Positions 6,498-11,377 of a stretch of DNA of 11,377 nucleotides are shown piece by piece. Each line of letters begins with the position of its first letter. The first letter of the stretch is position 1. The notes beneath the pieces are model-generated. The model did no database searches. It was not told the DNA's origin and worked only from the letters and a program-made list of their open reading frames with translations. The translations under genes and the position numbers were made by a program. This DNA is from Bacteroidia bacterium (GTDB taxonomy: Bacteria > Bacteroidota > Bacteroidia > Bacteroidales > Paludibacteraceae): the NCBI GenBank assembly GCA_021152555.1, contig JAGKVE010000061.1:1-11377 (forward strand), written 5' to 3'.

Positions 6498-6547
6498 AAA
6501 AAAGTTGCTTTTATAGTGATAGATTCGGACTCTTTTTTGACTTATAT

Positions 6548-6567
6548 ATGGAGGGGTATATAAACAC
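6548..6567 (+). repeat. Duplicated 20-bp element with core GGGGTATATAAACAC, copy 1
   Basis: ATGGAGGGGTATATAAACAC here differs at one base from 7312-7331. Each copy lies downstream of a vsr 3' end and shortly upstream of a small ORF beginning ATGAACAA. It could be a shared leader or promoter element, or simply part of the duplicated tract. It starts 50 bases after the vsr stop; copy 2 starts only 5 bases after its stop. The 50 bases in between (poly-A, then T-rich) show no convincing promoter. Confidence 0.8.
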
Positions 6568-6596
6568 AAATCCTTCAACGCTAAACACAACCGCAC

Positions 6597-6797
6597 ATGA
6601 ACAAAACAACACATTTTGACCCTTGGCATGACAGGCACACAATCAGCTACCGCCGCCTGCTGGTCGGACTATACCGTGAGCATCTTTCCATGCAGTTCAT
6701 GGCAGAAGAAATGGAAGTCTCCCTTCCTAATCTGTACAATCTGCACCGCCGTGCCCTTGCTTCCCTGAAAGCGCACATGACCAAGCCTCAAGCCTGA
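6597..6797 (+). CDS. Small helix-turn-helix protein resembling sigma factor region 4, 66 aa
   Basis: This gene encodes a 66-residue protein made almost entirely of one predicted helix-turn-helix. RRLLVGLYREHLSMQFMAEEM is followed by EVSLPNLYNLHRRALASLK, which follows the region 4 pattern of ECF sigma factors (helix, 'xxIAxxMxVS', recognition helix ending in RALxxL). It has no region 2, so it cannot be a complete sigma factor. It may be a stand-alone DNA-binding regulator or anti-/co-sigma-like protein. It begins 99 bases after the vsr stop, behind the 20-bp element at 6548-6567, and precedes the 121-aa gene by 69 bases. Both genes sit between the two copies of the vsr 3' end. The similarity is by eye and short; an ordinary HTH regulator is equally possible. 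Confidence 0.6.
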   Translation: MNKTTHFDPWHDRHTISYRRLLVGLYREHLSMQFMAEEMEVSLPNLYNLHRRALASLKAHMTKPQA

Positions 6798-6818
6798 AAA
6801 ACTATAACGATAACATAC

Positions 6819-6837
6819 GGCAAAGAAATTGCCTTTT
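6819..6837 (+). terminator. Short hairpin followed by T-run, possible weak terminator
   Basis: GGCAA (6819-6823), a 5-base loop AGAAA, and TTGCC (6829-6833) are followed by TTTT. With a 5-bp stem this is at most a weak intrinsic terminator between the 66-aa and 121-aa genes. It is the only such structure in that gap. Confidence 0.3.
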
Positions 6838-6866
6838 AACAAAGCAAACTAAATAAATATAAAATT

Positions 6867-7232
6867 ATGGAATATGACCTTAGAGAGCCCTATGCTTACC
6901 TTTTGGAAGCAATGATTTTCGCCAAAGCGGCAGCTGAGAATGGCGGAAAAGTGGACATGTTGACTGTTGATTTCACCACCGAATTTGGTTATGGAGAAGG
7001 GGAGATGTTTTTCCAACATTTTCTCCCGCAGTTCGGCAAAACAGATGATTTTGCCATTAATGACGGCGAGAACGACCCCGAGAAATGGAAACCTGTATAT
7101 TTTGAATTGAACGAACAGGGAAAGGAATTGGCAAAACTGGCTTTATTGGTAGATAAGACCTTCAAAAACAAAATCTTATCGGATTTAGATATATACGCCA
7201 TAGTTGACAAATACGAGAGTCATAAATACTAA
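6867..7232 (+). CDS. Hypothetical acidic protein, 121 aa
   Basis: This gene encodes a 121-residue soluble, acidic, aromatic-rich protein without signal peptide or membrane segments. Visible features are a helical N-terminus (EPYAYLLEAMIFAKAAAE), a central DFTTEFGYGEGEMFFQHFLPQFGKTDDF, and a helical, lysine-containing C-terminus. I do not recognise the family and propose no function. The start follows a strongly AT-rich leader (AAATAAATATAAAATT) typical of Bacteroidetes genes. The stop codon is followed after five bases by the degenerate vsr 3' copy at 7238-7306, so the gene sits flush against a recombination scar and probably arrived with the preceding HTH gene. A small immunity- or antitoxin-like protein of the defence island is one possibility, based only on location. 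Confidence 0.7.
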   Translation: MEYDLREPYAYLLEAMIFAKAAAENGGKVDMLTVDFTTEFGYGEGEMFFQHFLPQFGKTDDFAINDGENDPEKWKPVYFELNEQGKELAKLALLVDKTFKNKILSDLDIYAIVDKYESHKY

Positions 7233-7237
7233 TAACA

Positions 7238-7306
7238 GAACCCACCATGCAGCAAGTCGCCGTCACCCTCAACCGCAATTCACTTCCCCTCGCACACAAA
7301 AGATAA
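7238..7306 (+). pseudogene. Remnant of the 3' end of a second, diverged vsr
   Basis: These 69 bases match vsr 6429-6497 without gaps at 61 positions. Read in the matching frame they still end in a coherent Vsr tail (MQQVAVTLNRNSLPLAHKR, then TAA). Conserved, mostly coding-compatible differences suggest a different vsr allele and not a fresh copy of the intact one. The remnant starts five bases after the stop of the 121-aa gene and has no upstream catalytic part. It is not a functional gene. Confidence 0.88.
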
Positions 7307-7311
7307 AGAAC

Positions 7312-7331
7312 ATGAAGGGGTATATAAACAC
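7312..7331 (+). repeat. Duplicated 20-bp element with core GGGGTATATAAACAC, copy 2
   Basis: ATGAAGGGGTATATAAACAC matches 6548-6567 at 19 of 20 positions. It lies five bases after the stop of the vsr remnant and is followed by TACATTTC (7332-7339), a one-mismatch version of the TAnnTTTG box. No TTTG or TTG lies at the right distance upstream, so promoter function is uncertain. Confidence 0.8.
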
Positions 7332-7340
7332 TACATTTCT

Positions 7341-7394
7341 ATGAACAATACCGAATACAGTATACCAAAACAACTAAAATACCCGATACAATGA
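7341..7394 (+). CDS. Possible 17-aa upstream ORF overlapping the DUF4476 gene by ATGA
   Basis: ATG at 7341 opens a 17-codon ORF (MNNTEYSIPKQLKYPIQ). Its TGA (7392-7394) overlaps the ATG of the DUF4476 gene (7391-7393). The geometry is the same as that of the leader ORF at 685-783. The codon series has no protein-level support, so this may be chance or a leader peptide. Confidence 0.25.
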   Translation: MNNTEYSIPKQLKYPIQ

Positions 7395-7834
7395 AACGAC
7401 TATTCTTTCTTTTCGCCGTTGCGATAGTGGCAACAGGAGCAATGGCACAAGGACCTCAAGGTTCGCGCGGGCATCATAACGACCGGCACGGACATGGCGA
7501 CTCGCACCGCCGGCCACCGATGGAACAGCGGTATTATGACTGCGCATCTGCCGAACAGATGCAAGCGGTCATGGACGCACTCAACGGACAATCGTTTGAC
7601 GACAAGAAACTGGAGATTGCCAAACTATGCGTCACCATCGGCTATTTCTGCACGGCGGACATGGCGCAGATGACAACTGTCTTCTCCTTCGACGACAAAC
7701 GGCTGGAGTTCCTCAAATACGCCTATCCGTACTGCCTCGACAAAGAGCAATACCCCACGCTGCGCGAGAGTTTCACGTTCAAGTCGAACTTCGACGCACT
7801 GCTGGACTATATCTACCCGAACATGCGGAAATAA
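7391..7834 (+). CDS. Secreted DUF4476-domain protein with His-rich N-terminus, 147 aa
   Basis: A signal peptide covers residues 1-19 (MKRLFFLFAVAIVATGAMA, likely cleaved before Q20). A short histidine-rich, low-complexity segment follows (HHNDRHGHGDSHRR, about 28-41), then a DUF4476 domain to the end. The domain shows the typical duplicated motif FDDKKLEIAK (about 69) and FDDKRLEFLK (about 100), each preceding a helical block with an aromatic-rich stretch such as YAYPYCLDKEQY. The two cysteines after the first motif (CVTIGYFC) may form a disulfide. The protein is expected in the periplasm or outer-membrane fraction; DUF4476 has no established biochemical role that I know. The His-rich tail could bind metal, as an inference. 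The cupin gene follows 22 bases downstream, so the two may be cotranscribed. Confidence 0.88.
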   Translation: MKRLFFLFAVAIVATGAMAQGPQGSRGHHNDRHGHGDSHRRPPMEQRYYDCASAEQMQAVMDALNGQSFDDKKLEIAKLCVTIGYFCTADMAQMTTVFSFDDKRLEFLKYAYPYCLDKEQYPTLRESFTFKSNFDALLDYIYPNMRK

Positions 7835-7856
7835 GGCATAACAAAAACTGAATTAT

Positions 7857-8216
7857 ATGGCTATCAAGACAACCGAACTGAAACGCACCTCCGAGAGTTG
7901 GGACGGTGCGCTGCTGCCCGATTTTCCTGCGGGGCAACCCGAACTGCGGGTCCTGAGGCTGGACTTTCCCGTAGGCGCCAAGACCGGCTGGCACCATCAT
8001 CCTGTCATCAACTACGGCATTGTTCAGCAAGGCGAACTGACTATCGTCTGTCAGGACGGCAGAGAGAAGACGTTTCATGAAGGCGAGGCGTTGGTAGAGG
8101 TAATCGGCACCGTCCATCGCGGCGAGAACAGAGGCGCCAAACCCGTCATCCTCAACATGTTCTATTTCTCATCCCCCGGCGCAGAGATAACTATCCAACA
8201 CCCGGAACTGGAATAG
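7857..8216 (+). CDS. Single-domain cupin protein, 119 aa
   Basis: This is a small all-beta cupin. The first cupin motif is visible as GAKTGWHHHPVINYGIVQQG, with H46 and H48 as the probable HxH metal ligands. The second motif contains H87 (GTVHRGEN). There is no signal peptide and the product is probably cytoplasmic. Family members include metal-dependent enzymes and small-molecule binders, so no substrate can be assigned from sequence. The gene lies 22 bases after the DUF4476 gene and 22 bases before ybaK, suggesting a loose operon of the three. It shows no oddities. Confidence 0.9.
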   Translation: MAIKTTELKRTSESWDGALLPDFPAGQPELRVLRLDFPVGAKTGWHHHPVINYGIVQQGELTIVCQDGREKTFHEGEALVEVIGTVHRGENRGAKPVILNMFYFSSPGAEITIQHPELE

Positions 8217-8238
8217 AGGGCTACATCTTAGTAATGAT

Positions 8239-8718
8239 ATGTCTCAGAAGATACAGAAAACGAATGTGTGCAGGCTGTTAGACGCAGCAGGAATAGAGTA
8301 TGCGGTAATCGAATACGCGGTGGATGAGAGTGACCTGAGTGCCGTGCATGTGGCGGATGAGTTAGGCGAAGATGTAGATACCGTATTCAAGACAATCGTG
8401 TTGGAGGGCGACAAAACAAAGCATTTTGTATGCGTAGTACCCGGTGCGTGCGAGGTCGATTTGAAGAAAGCGGCACGCGCCAGCGGGAACAAGTCCTGCA
8501 AACCTATTGCGCAGAAAGAATTGCTGCCGCTAACAGGTTACATACGCGGCGGTTGCTGCCCCATAGGGATGAAGAAACCGTTCCCGACATATATCGACGA
8601 GACCTGCCTGCTGAGCGAGAAGATTTATATCTCCGCCGGTCAGCGCGGTATGCAACTCCGGCTTAATCCGCAGGACCTGATAGACTATGTCCATGCCACT
8701 ACAGCAGATTTAATCTAA
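8239..8718 (+). CDS. ybaK: YbaK/EbsC-type Cys-tRNA(Pro) / aminoacyl-tRNA deacylase
   Basis: This 159-residue protein is full length for the YbaK family, trans-acting editing enzymes that hydrolyse mischarged Cys-tRNA(Pro) in the cytoplasm. It shows the VFKTIV motif with K51, equivalent to the essential lysine K46 of E. coli YbaK as I recall it. FVCVVPGACEVDLKKAARA and the signature GGCCPIGMKKPFPTYID with the GxxPxG loop follow. The second cysteine in GGCC replaces the serine common in GGCSPIG. The start at ATG 8239 matches the family N-terminus. The gene lies 22 bases after the cupin gene, with no promoter visible in between. After its stop the sequence turns into gene debris. Confidence 0.93.
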   Translation: MSQKIQKTNVCRLLDAAGIEYAVIEYAVDESDLSAVHVADELGEDVDTVFKTIVLEGDKTKHFVCVVPGACEVDLKKAARASGNKSCKPIAQKELLPLTGYIRGGCCPIGMKKPFPTYIDETCLLSEKIYISAGQRGMQLRLNPQDLIDYVHATTADLI

Positions 8719-8752
8719 GTAGCACAAAAACGAAGCAAAAAAATACTTGTTT

Positions 8753-8875
8753 ATGAAGAAAAAGAAACTGATTCCGATAGTGATTACGGCAATCATGTGG
8801 ATAATACCTATGTCGGCGGCTGCGTCAGGTAGTCCACTAATATGTGCTGGTTGCAGAGCGGAACAGTTATATTGA
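8753..8875 (+). pseudogene. Truncated ORF with signal-peptide-like N-terminus, 40 aa
   Basis: The ORF starts MKKKKLIPIVITAIMWIIPM and continues to an AAASG cleavage-like site, then SPLICAGC, stopping at 8873-8875. It looks like the front of a secreted or membrane protein whose body is lost. From about 8841 the same DNA in another frame encodes the mscS fragment, so a deletion joined two unrelated or out-of-frame pieces. It could instead be a real 40-aa small secreted peptide. Confidence 0.4.
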
Positions 8876-8966
8876 CCGTGCCAAAGAAGTTGTTTATAAT
8901 GCGCTGAATGCCGCCGGCATTACAATACCATTCCCGCAATGCGATGTGCATATCATAAAGGAATAG
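8841..8966 (+). pseudogene. C-terminal fragment of a small mechanosensitive channel (MscS family)
   Basis: The frame beginning at 8841 encodes 41 residues that match the conserved C-terminal end of Bacteroidetes MscS-type channels: YVLVAERNSYIDRAKEVVYN, then a helix leading to GITIPFPQCDVHIIKE and a TAG stop at 8964-8966. The family's closing 'AGIxIPxPQxDVHI' motif is clear. The membrane helices and pore region are absent, so the channel gene is decayed by deletion. The fragment overlaps the start codon of the following gene by 28 bases in a different frame. Confidence 0.8.
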
Positions 8967-9988
8967 TTCTGCTCATTCTGTTCGTTCTTGCAGATACAGC
9001 AACCATCTCAGCAGATCCTCTGCAGATTGTAAGTTATAATGTGGAGAACCTGTTTCACCCGAAACACGACAGTGTGGCAATAGATAGCGCGTGGGTGGAA
9101 AAAGACGATTATGAATGGACGCCGGAGGGCGAAAGAAGATGGAGTTACACGAGGTATTACCGCAAAGTGGAGAATATAGCCCGCGTGCTGACGAATATCG
9201 GCGAATGGGATGGTGTAGATATAGTAGGTCTGCAAGAGGTGGAGAACGCTGCATGCCTGCGCAAACTATGCTACACGCTGCGGCGAGGGGAATACGATTT
9301 TGTGCATTACGAGAGCCCTGACCCGCGAGGAATAGACGTGGCGTTGGTTTATAAGAAAGCACGAGTGGATACTCTTAATAGCAAACCCCTCCCGGTGGAA
9401 GTTCTACGGACGGCCACCGGCAGTCCGATCGAGCAGAGCTCTTCACCCGCTCAAGGGAGGGAGTCAAGGGAGGAGAAACTGGTAACCCGCGACATTTTAT
9501 ATGTCTGCGCACGAGTGGACAAGAAGGACACTTTGCATCTGTTTGTTTGCCACTTGCCGAGCCGGCGCGGAGGTGCCGCCGAGACCGAATGGAAAAGAGA
9601 AGCGGTGAAGAAGATTTTGCAAGGCGCGGTGGATAGTGTTCTGGCGATTGAGCCACAGGCAAAAATCGTTATCATGGGCGATTTCAACGGAGAACCTAAA
9701 GAGGACTTGAGCGGTTTGAGAAACAGGATGGTAGTCGAAAGTCAAAAGTCGAAAGTCGAAAGCCATGGCACGCATAAGTATCATGGACGGTGGAGTTGTC
9801 TGGACCAGTTCTATACCTCGCCGGCGCTGGACAGCCTCAGCACGGTGAGGATTTATGATGCAGAATGGGTCCAAGAACCGGATGAGAAATATCTCGGTCT
9901 CAGACCCAAACGCACCTTCAATGGTTACAGGTATCAGAAAGACGGCTTCTCGGACCACCTTCCTATCGTACTTACAACATCGCTTTGA
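8939..9988 (+). CDS. Secreted endonuclease/exonuclease/phosphatase (EEP) family protein
   Basis: This 349-residue DNase I-fold protein carries every expected motif: VSYNVENLF after the signal peptide, GLQEVEN with catalytic-type E100, RGIDVALVYK, CHLPSRRGG with H205, IVIMGDFNGEP with D248 and N250, and C-terminal FSDHLPIVL with D339-H340. It should be an active Mg2+-dependent phosphodiesterase or nuclease. The N-terminus (basic MRCAYHKG, then IVLLILFVLA, cleavage near ISA-DP) indicates export. The ATG at 8939 lies inside the mscS remnant; no later in-frame ATG precedes the catalytic domain, so this start is chosen. Two segments look like in-frame repeat insertions: SSSPAQGRESREE (167-179) and VVESQKSKVES (about 265-275, four heptamer repeats). 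Its 3' end overlaps the convergent receptor gene by 17 bases. The physiological substrate is unknown. Confidence 0.92.
   Translation: MRCAYHKGIVLLILFVLADTATISADPLQIVSYNVENLFHPKHDSVAIDSAWVEKDDYEWTPEGERRWSYTRYYRKVENIARVLTNIGEWDGVDIVGLQEVENAACLRKLCYTLRRGEYDFVHYESPDPRGIDVALVYKKARVDTLNSKPLPVEVLRTATGSPIEQSSSPAQGRESREEKLVTRDILYVCARVDKKDTLHLFVCHLPSRRGGAAETEWKREAVKKILQGAVDSVLAIEPQAKIVIMGDFNGEPKEDLSGLRNRMVVESQKSKVESHGTHKYHGRWSCLDQFYTSPALDSLSTVRIYDAEWVQEPDEKYLGLRPKRTFNGYRYQKDGFSDHLPIVLTTSL
9438..9475. repeat. G/C-rich REP-like element inserted in the EEP gene
   Basis: The sequence around CACCCGCTCAAGGGAGGGAG with flanking CTC/GAG arms has the CCC...CAAGGG half-palindrome of the C-rich repeats scattered through Bacteroidetes chromosomes. 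It encodes SSSPAQGRESREE, a low-complexity stretch placed between otherwise well-conserved beta strands. Its reverse complement resembles the element at 10500-10535 (shared CTCCC..G.C.CCC...GGG). The family relation is inferred by eye. Confidence 0.55.
9733..9760. repeat. Four-copy heptanucleotide tandem repeat in the EEP gene
   Basis: AGTCGAA is repeated four times without gaps (the second copy is AGTCAAA). It encodes ESQKSKVES. Because the unit is 7 bases, gain or loss of one copy shifts the reading frame before the C-terminal SDH motif and would abolish the protein, the geometry of a contingency locus. AAAGTC-type repeats are also common non-coding repeats in Bacteroidetes. Confidence 0.9.
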
Positions 9989-11377
9989 TACTTACTTTCG
10001 CCCAGGCTCCGGGTTGGAGGATACCGCCGTAGTCGTAATAGCGTGTGTTGGTCATGTTCGTACAGTCGGCAGAGACACGCAGATACTTGTTCTGCCAGAA
10101 AATCGATCCGTCCAGCAGCCAGACTGGCTGATAGTCCGCTACGGCTCCTTCGGCATTGTTATACTGTCCTTCACGTTTTTGGAAACGAACCGTCCATGAA
10201 GCACCCAACCCCTTGTATATGCCATGCTCCAGATGGATGGACAGCTTATGGCTGAGGTAATCTAAATAGCGCGAACCGGACTCTTTGAGATTCAGATCCA
10301 AGTAGGTATAAGCGTAATCTACCGACACGCACCGCAGCCATTCGTTAAGCCTGTAAGCCACACTCAGTTCTACACCCGTAGCATTCACCTGCTGCTGGTT
10401 CTCGGCATGGTACGGACGCTTGGTATCGGTCGGCACATATACCCAGTCGATGATATTCTTTCCCCACCGGTAATACCAGTCTGCAGACCAAGAGAAAGAG
10501 CCTCCCCGGCCCCCCAACCCCCTGAAGGGGGAGATGTTTCCCTTATACCCGACCGATAGCAGCCACGCCTCTTCGGGTTTGAGGTTTCGGTTACCGAGTT
10601 GGTTTCCGGCATTATAATAGAGGTCTGTGAAAGTCGGCATACGCAGCGACCTGTTGGCGTTGGCATAAAGCGTACCGGCTTTCTCGAAGGTATAACCGAT
10701 ATTGGCACCGCCACCCAAATGATGGCCGAACCGGGTGTTATATGTACCGTTTATGCCGATGGATGCGGCAAAACCTGCATAATAGAACGTCTGCTCGGCG
10801 TAGTAATTGGCATGAAACCTATTGCCTCCTTTAACAAGATTGAGAACACGCACATCGGACAATGGAAAATCTGCCACATTGGGCATTTGTCCGCTTGGGT
10901 TAATCGTGTCACCAAGGTTAGTGGAATGCATGTTTTCGTTTCTCACGCCAACACCGAAAGAGGTGGTACCAATTCGCGAAGCATAGTGTGCGGCGATGGA
11001 GGCTGAGGCTGTCTGTGCAAAATGGAAATTGCCGTACAACCGCTGTCCTCGATGCCATTCATAGCGGTCGTAGTTAGCGCGGTAAGCAGCCTGTGCGTCC
11101 AGCCGCCATTTGCCCCAATGATGCTCGTATTTGGCGGAAGCAAAAGCGGTACGGGTTGCGTCAAACTGGTCTTGCGAACCGAAACCGTACCCCATACCAA
11201 GACCTGCATCTTTCCATTGCGCGCCGGCTTGCACGTCCAACCCTCTCCAACGGGTCTGGAAATAGAGGTTGGCTAACTTGAAATCACTGTTCCTGCACGC
11301 CGTCGCCTCTTTCTCAGTGGGATTAGGCGCATAGTAGCCGTCCCCACGGCTGTACTCGGCGGAGAGATTGATAACCC
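9972..11377 (-). CDS. TonB-dependent outer-membrane receptor, C-terminal part (cut by window edge)
   Basis: The minus-strand frame is open from the window end (11377) to a stop at 9972, giving 467 visible residues of a beta-barrel. The N-terminal plug and start lie outside the window; a TTG at 11238-11240 is internal and not the start. Typical receptor features are alternating amphipathic aromatic strands, FTDLYYNAGNQLGNRNLKPEE (the conserved barrel motif before a long loop), and a C-terminus NTRYYDYGGILQPGAWAKV ending in a short final strand. The overall look is of the BtuB-like group (cobalamin, iron or heme uptake), but the substrate cannot be decided from this part. A short SPFRGLGGRGGS segment encoded by a REP-like element interrupts a strand-turn-strand region. 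The final 17 bases overlap the EEP gene on the other strand. Confidence 0.92.
   Translation of the reverse strand, partial: VINLSAEYSRGDGYYAPNPTEKEATACRNSDFKLANLYFQTRWRGLDVQAGAQWKDAGLGMGYGFGSQDQFDATRTAFASAKYEHHWGKWRLDAQAAYRANYDRYEWHRGQRLYGNFHFAQTASASIAAHYASRIGTTSFGVGVRNENMHSTNLGDTINPSGQMPNVADFPLSDVRVLNLVKGGNRFHANYYAEQTFYYAGFAASIGINGTYNTRFGHHLGGGANIGYTFEKAGTLYANANRSLRMPTFTDLYYNAGNQLGNRNLKPEEAWLLSVGYKGNISPFRGLGGRGGSFSWSADWYYRWGKNIIDWVYVPTDTKRPYHAENQQQVNATGVELSVAYRLNEWLRCVSVDYAYTYLDLNLKESGSRYLDYLSHKLSIHLEHGIYKGLGASWTVRFQKREGQYNNAEGAVADYQPVWLLDGSIFWQNKYLRVSADCTNMTNTRYYDYGGILQPGAWAKVSIKAML
10500..10535. repeat. REP-like C-rich palindromic element inside the receptor gene
   Basis: GCCTCCCCGGCCCCCCAACC followed by CCCTGAAGGGGGAGA contains CCCCCT-GA-AGGGGG, a perfect 6-bp stem with a 2-base centre, and flanking CTCC/GGAG-like arms. 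Elements of this look are abundant between genes in Bacteroidetes. Here it is in frame, encoding SPFRGLGGRGGS in a likely turn of the barrel. The neighbouring residues (YKGNI / FSWSADWYYRW) would join naturally without it. Confidence 0.7.

Noticed and set aside
6498..6547. Promoter before the 66-aa gene (TTG at 6505, TAGATTCG at 6520)
   Set aside because: The spacing between the two boxes is about 12 bases against the required 19-21, and the -7 box has a mismatch.
9497..9958. 153-codon minus-strand ORF in the EEP gene
   Set aside because: Antisense to intact DNase I-fold motifs on the plus strand; no independent support.

Overview
The window looks like chromosomal DNA from a Bacteroidales bacterium (Bacteroides/Prevotella-like; genus not resolvable by eye). 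The signs are a textbook Bacteroidetes promoter (TTTG, 20 bp, TAnnTTTG at 617-648), AT-rich start contexts without clear Shine-Dalgarno sequences, a DUF4476 protein, a TonB-dependent receptor, and C-rich/G-rich short repeats of the kind common in this phylum.

Layout. (1) 118-477: a small conserved hypothetical gene, followed by two hairpins. (2) 617-6497: a probable defence operon on the + strand. It has a short leader ORF; an AlbA_2 (Schlafen-type)/HATPase_c_4/winged-helix ATPase (gene 1, 780-2213); a DUF2357/DUF524-type PD-(D/E)XK nuclease related to McrC (gene 2, 2217-4394); a second AlbA_2/HATPase/winged-helix protein (gene 3, 4476-5978); and a Vsr-type endonuclease (6054-6497). (3) 6498-7306: two small accessory genes, one a stand-alone helix-turn-helix resembling sigma region 4, ending in a decayed second copy of the vsr 3' end. 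(4) 7391-8718: housekeeping-like genes (secreted DUF4476 protein, cupin, YbaK-type aminoacyl-tRNA deacylase). (5) 8753-8966: debris including an mscS C-terminal fragment. (6) 8939-9988 and 9972-11377: a secreted endonuclease/exonuclease/phosphatase protein and a convergent TonB-dependent receptor cut by the window edge; their 3' ends overlap.

The most interesting part is the operon and its scars. The nuclease belongs to a family normally paired with a McrB-like AAA+ motor, but here two AlbA_2/HATPase proteins flank it and no McrB or DNA methyltransferase is visible. The first 18 bases of vsr are duplicated exactly right after the nuclease stop codon, so vsr probably once followed the nuclease directly and gene 3 arrived later. 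Between gene 3 and vsr lie six 12-base tandem repeats. Read in gene 3's own frame they encode five FTIK tetrapeptides, differ only at synonymous third positions, and run open into the vsr start codon. Gene 3 and Vsr are therefore separated in frame by a single TAA, hinting at a present or former fusion protein. Beyond vsr, a diverged copy of its last 69 bases (61/69 identical) plus a duplicated 20-base element mark a second insertion.

Hand-counted 60-base samples support mosaic assembly: about 40-42% GC in genes 1 and 3, about 57-58% in the nuclease and vsr, and about 62% in the downstream chromosomal phosphatase gene. All functional statements rest on motif recognition by eye; no database search was possible.
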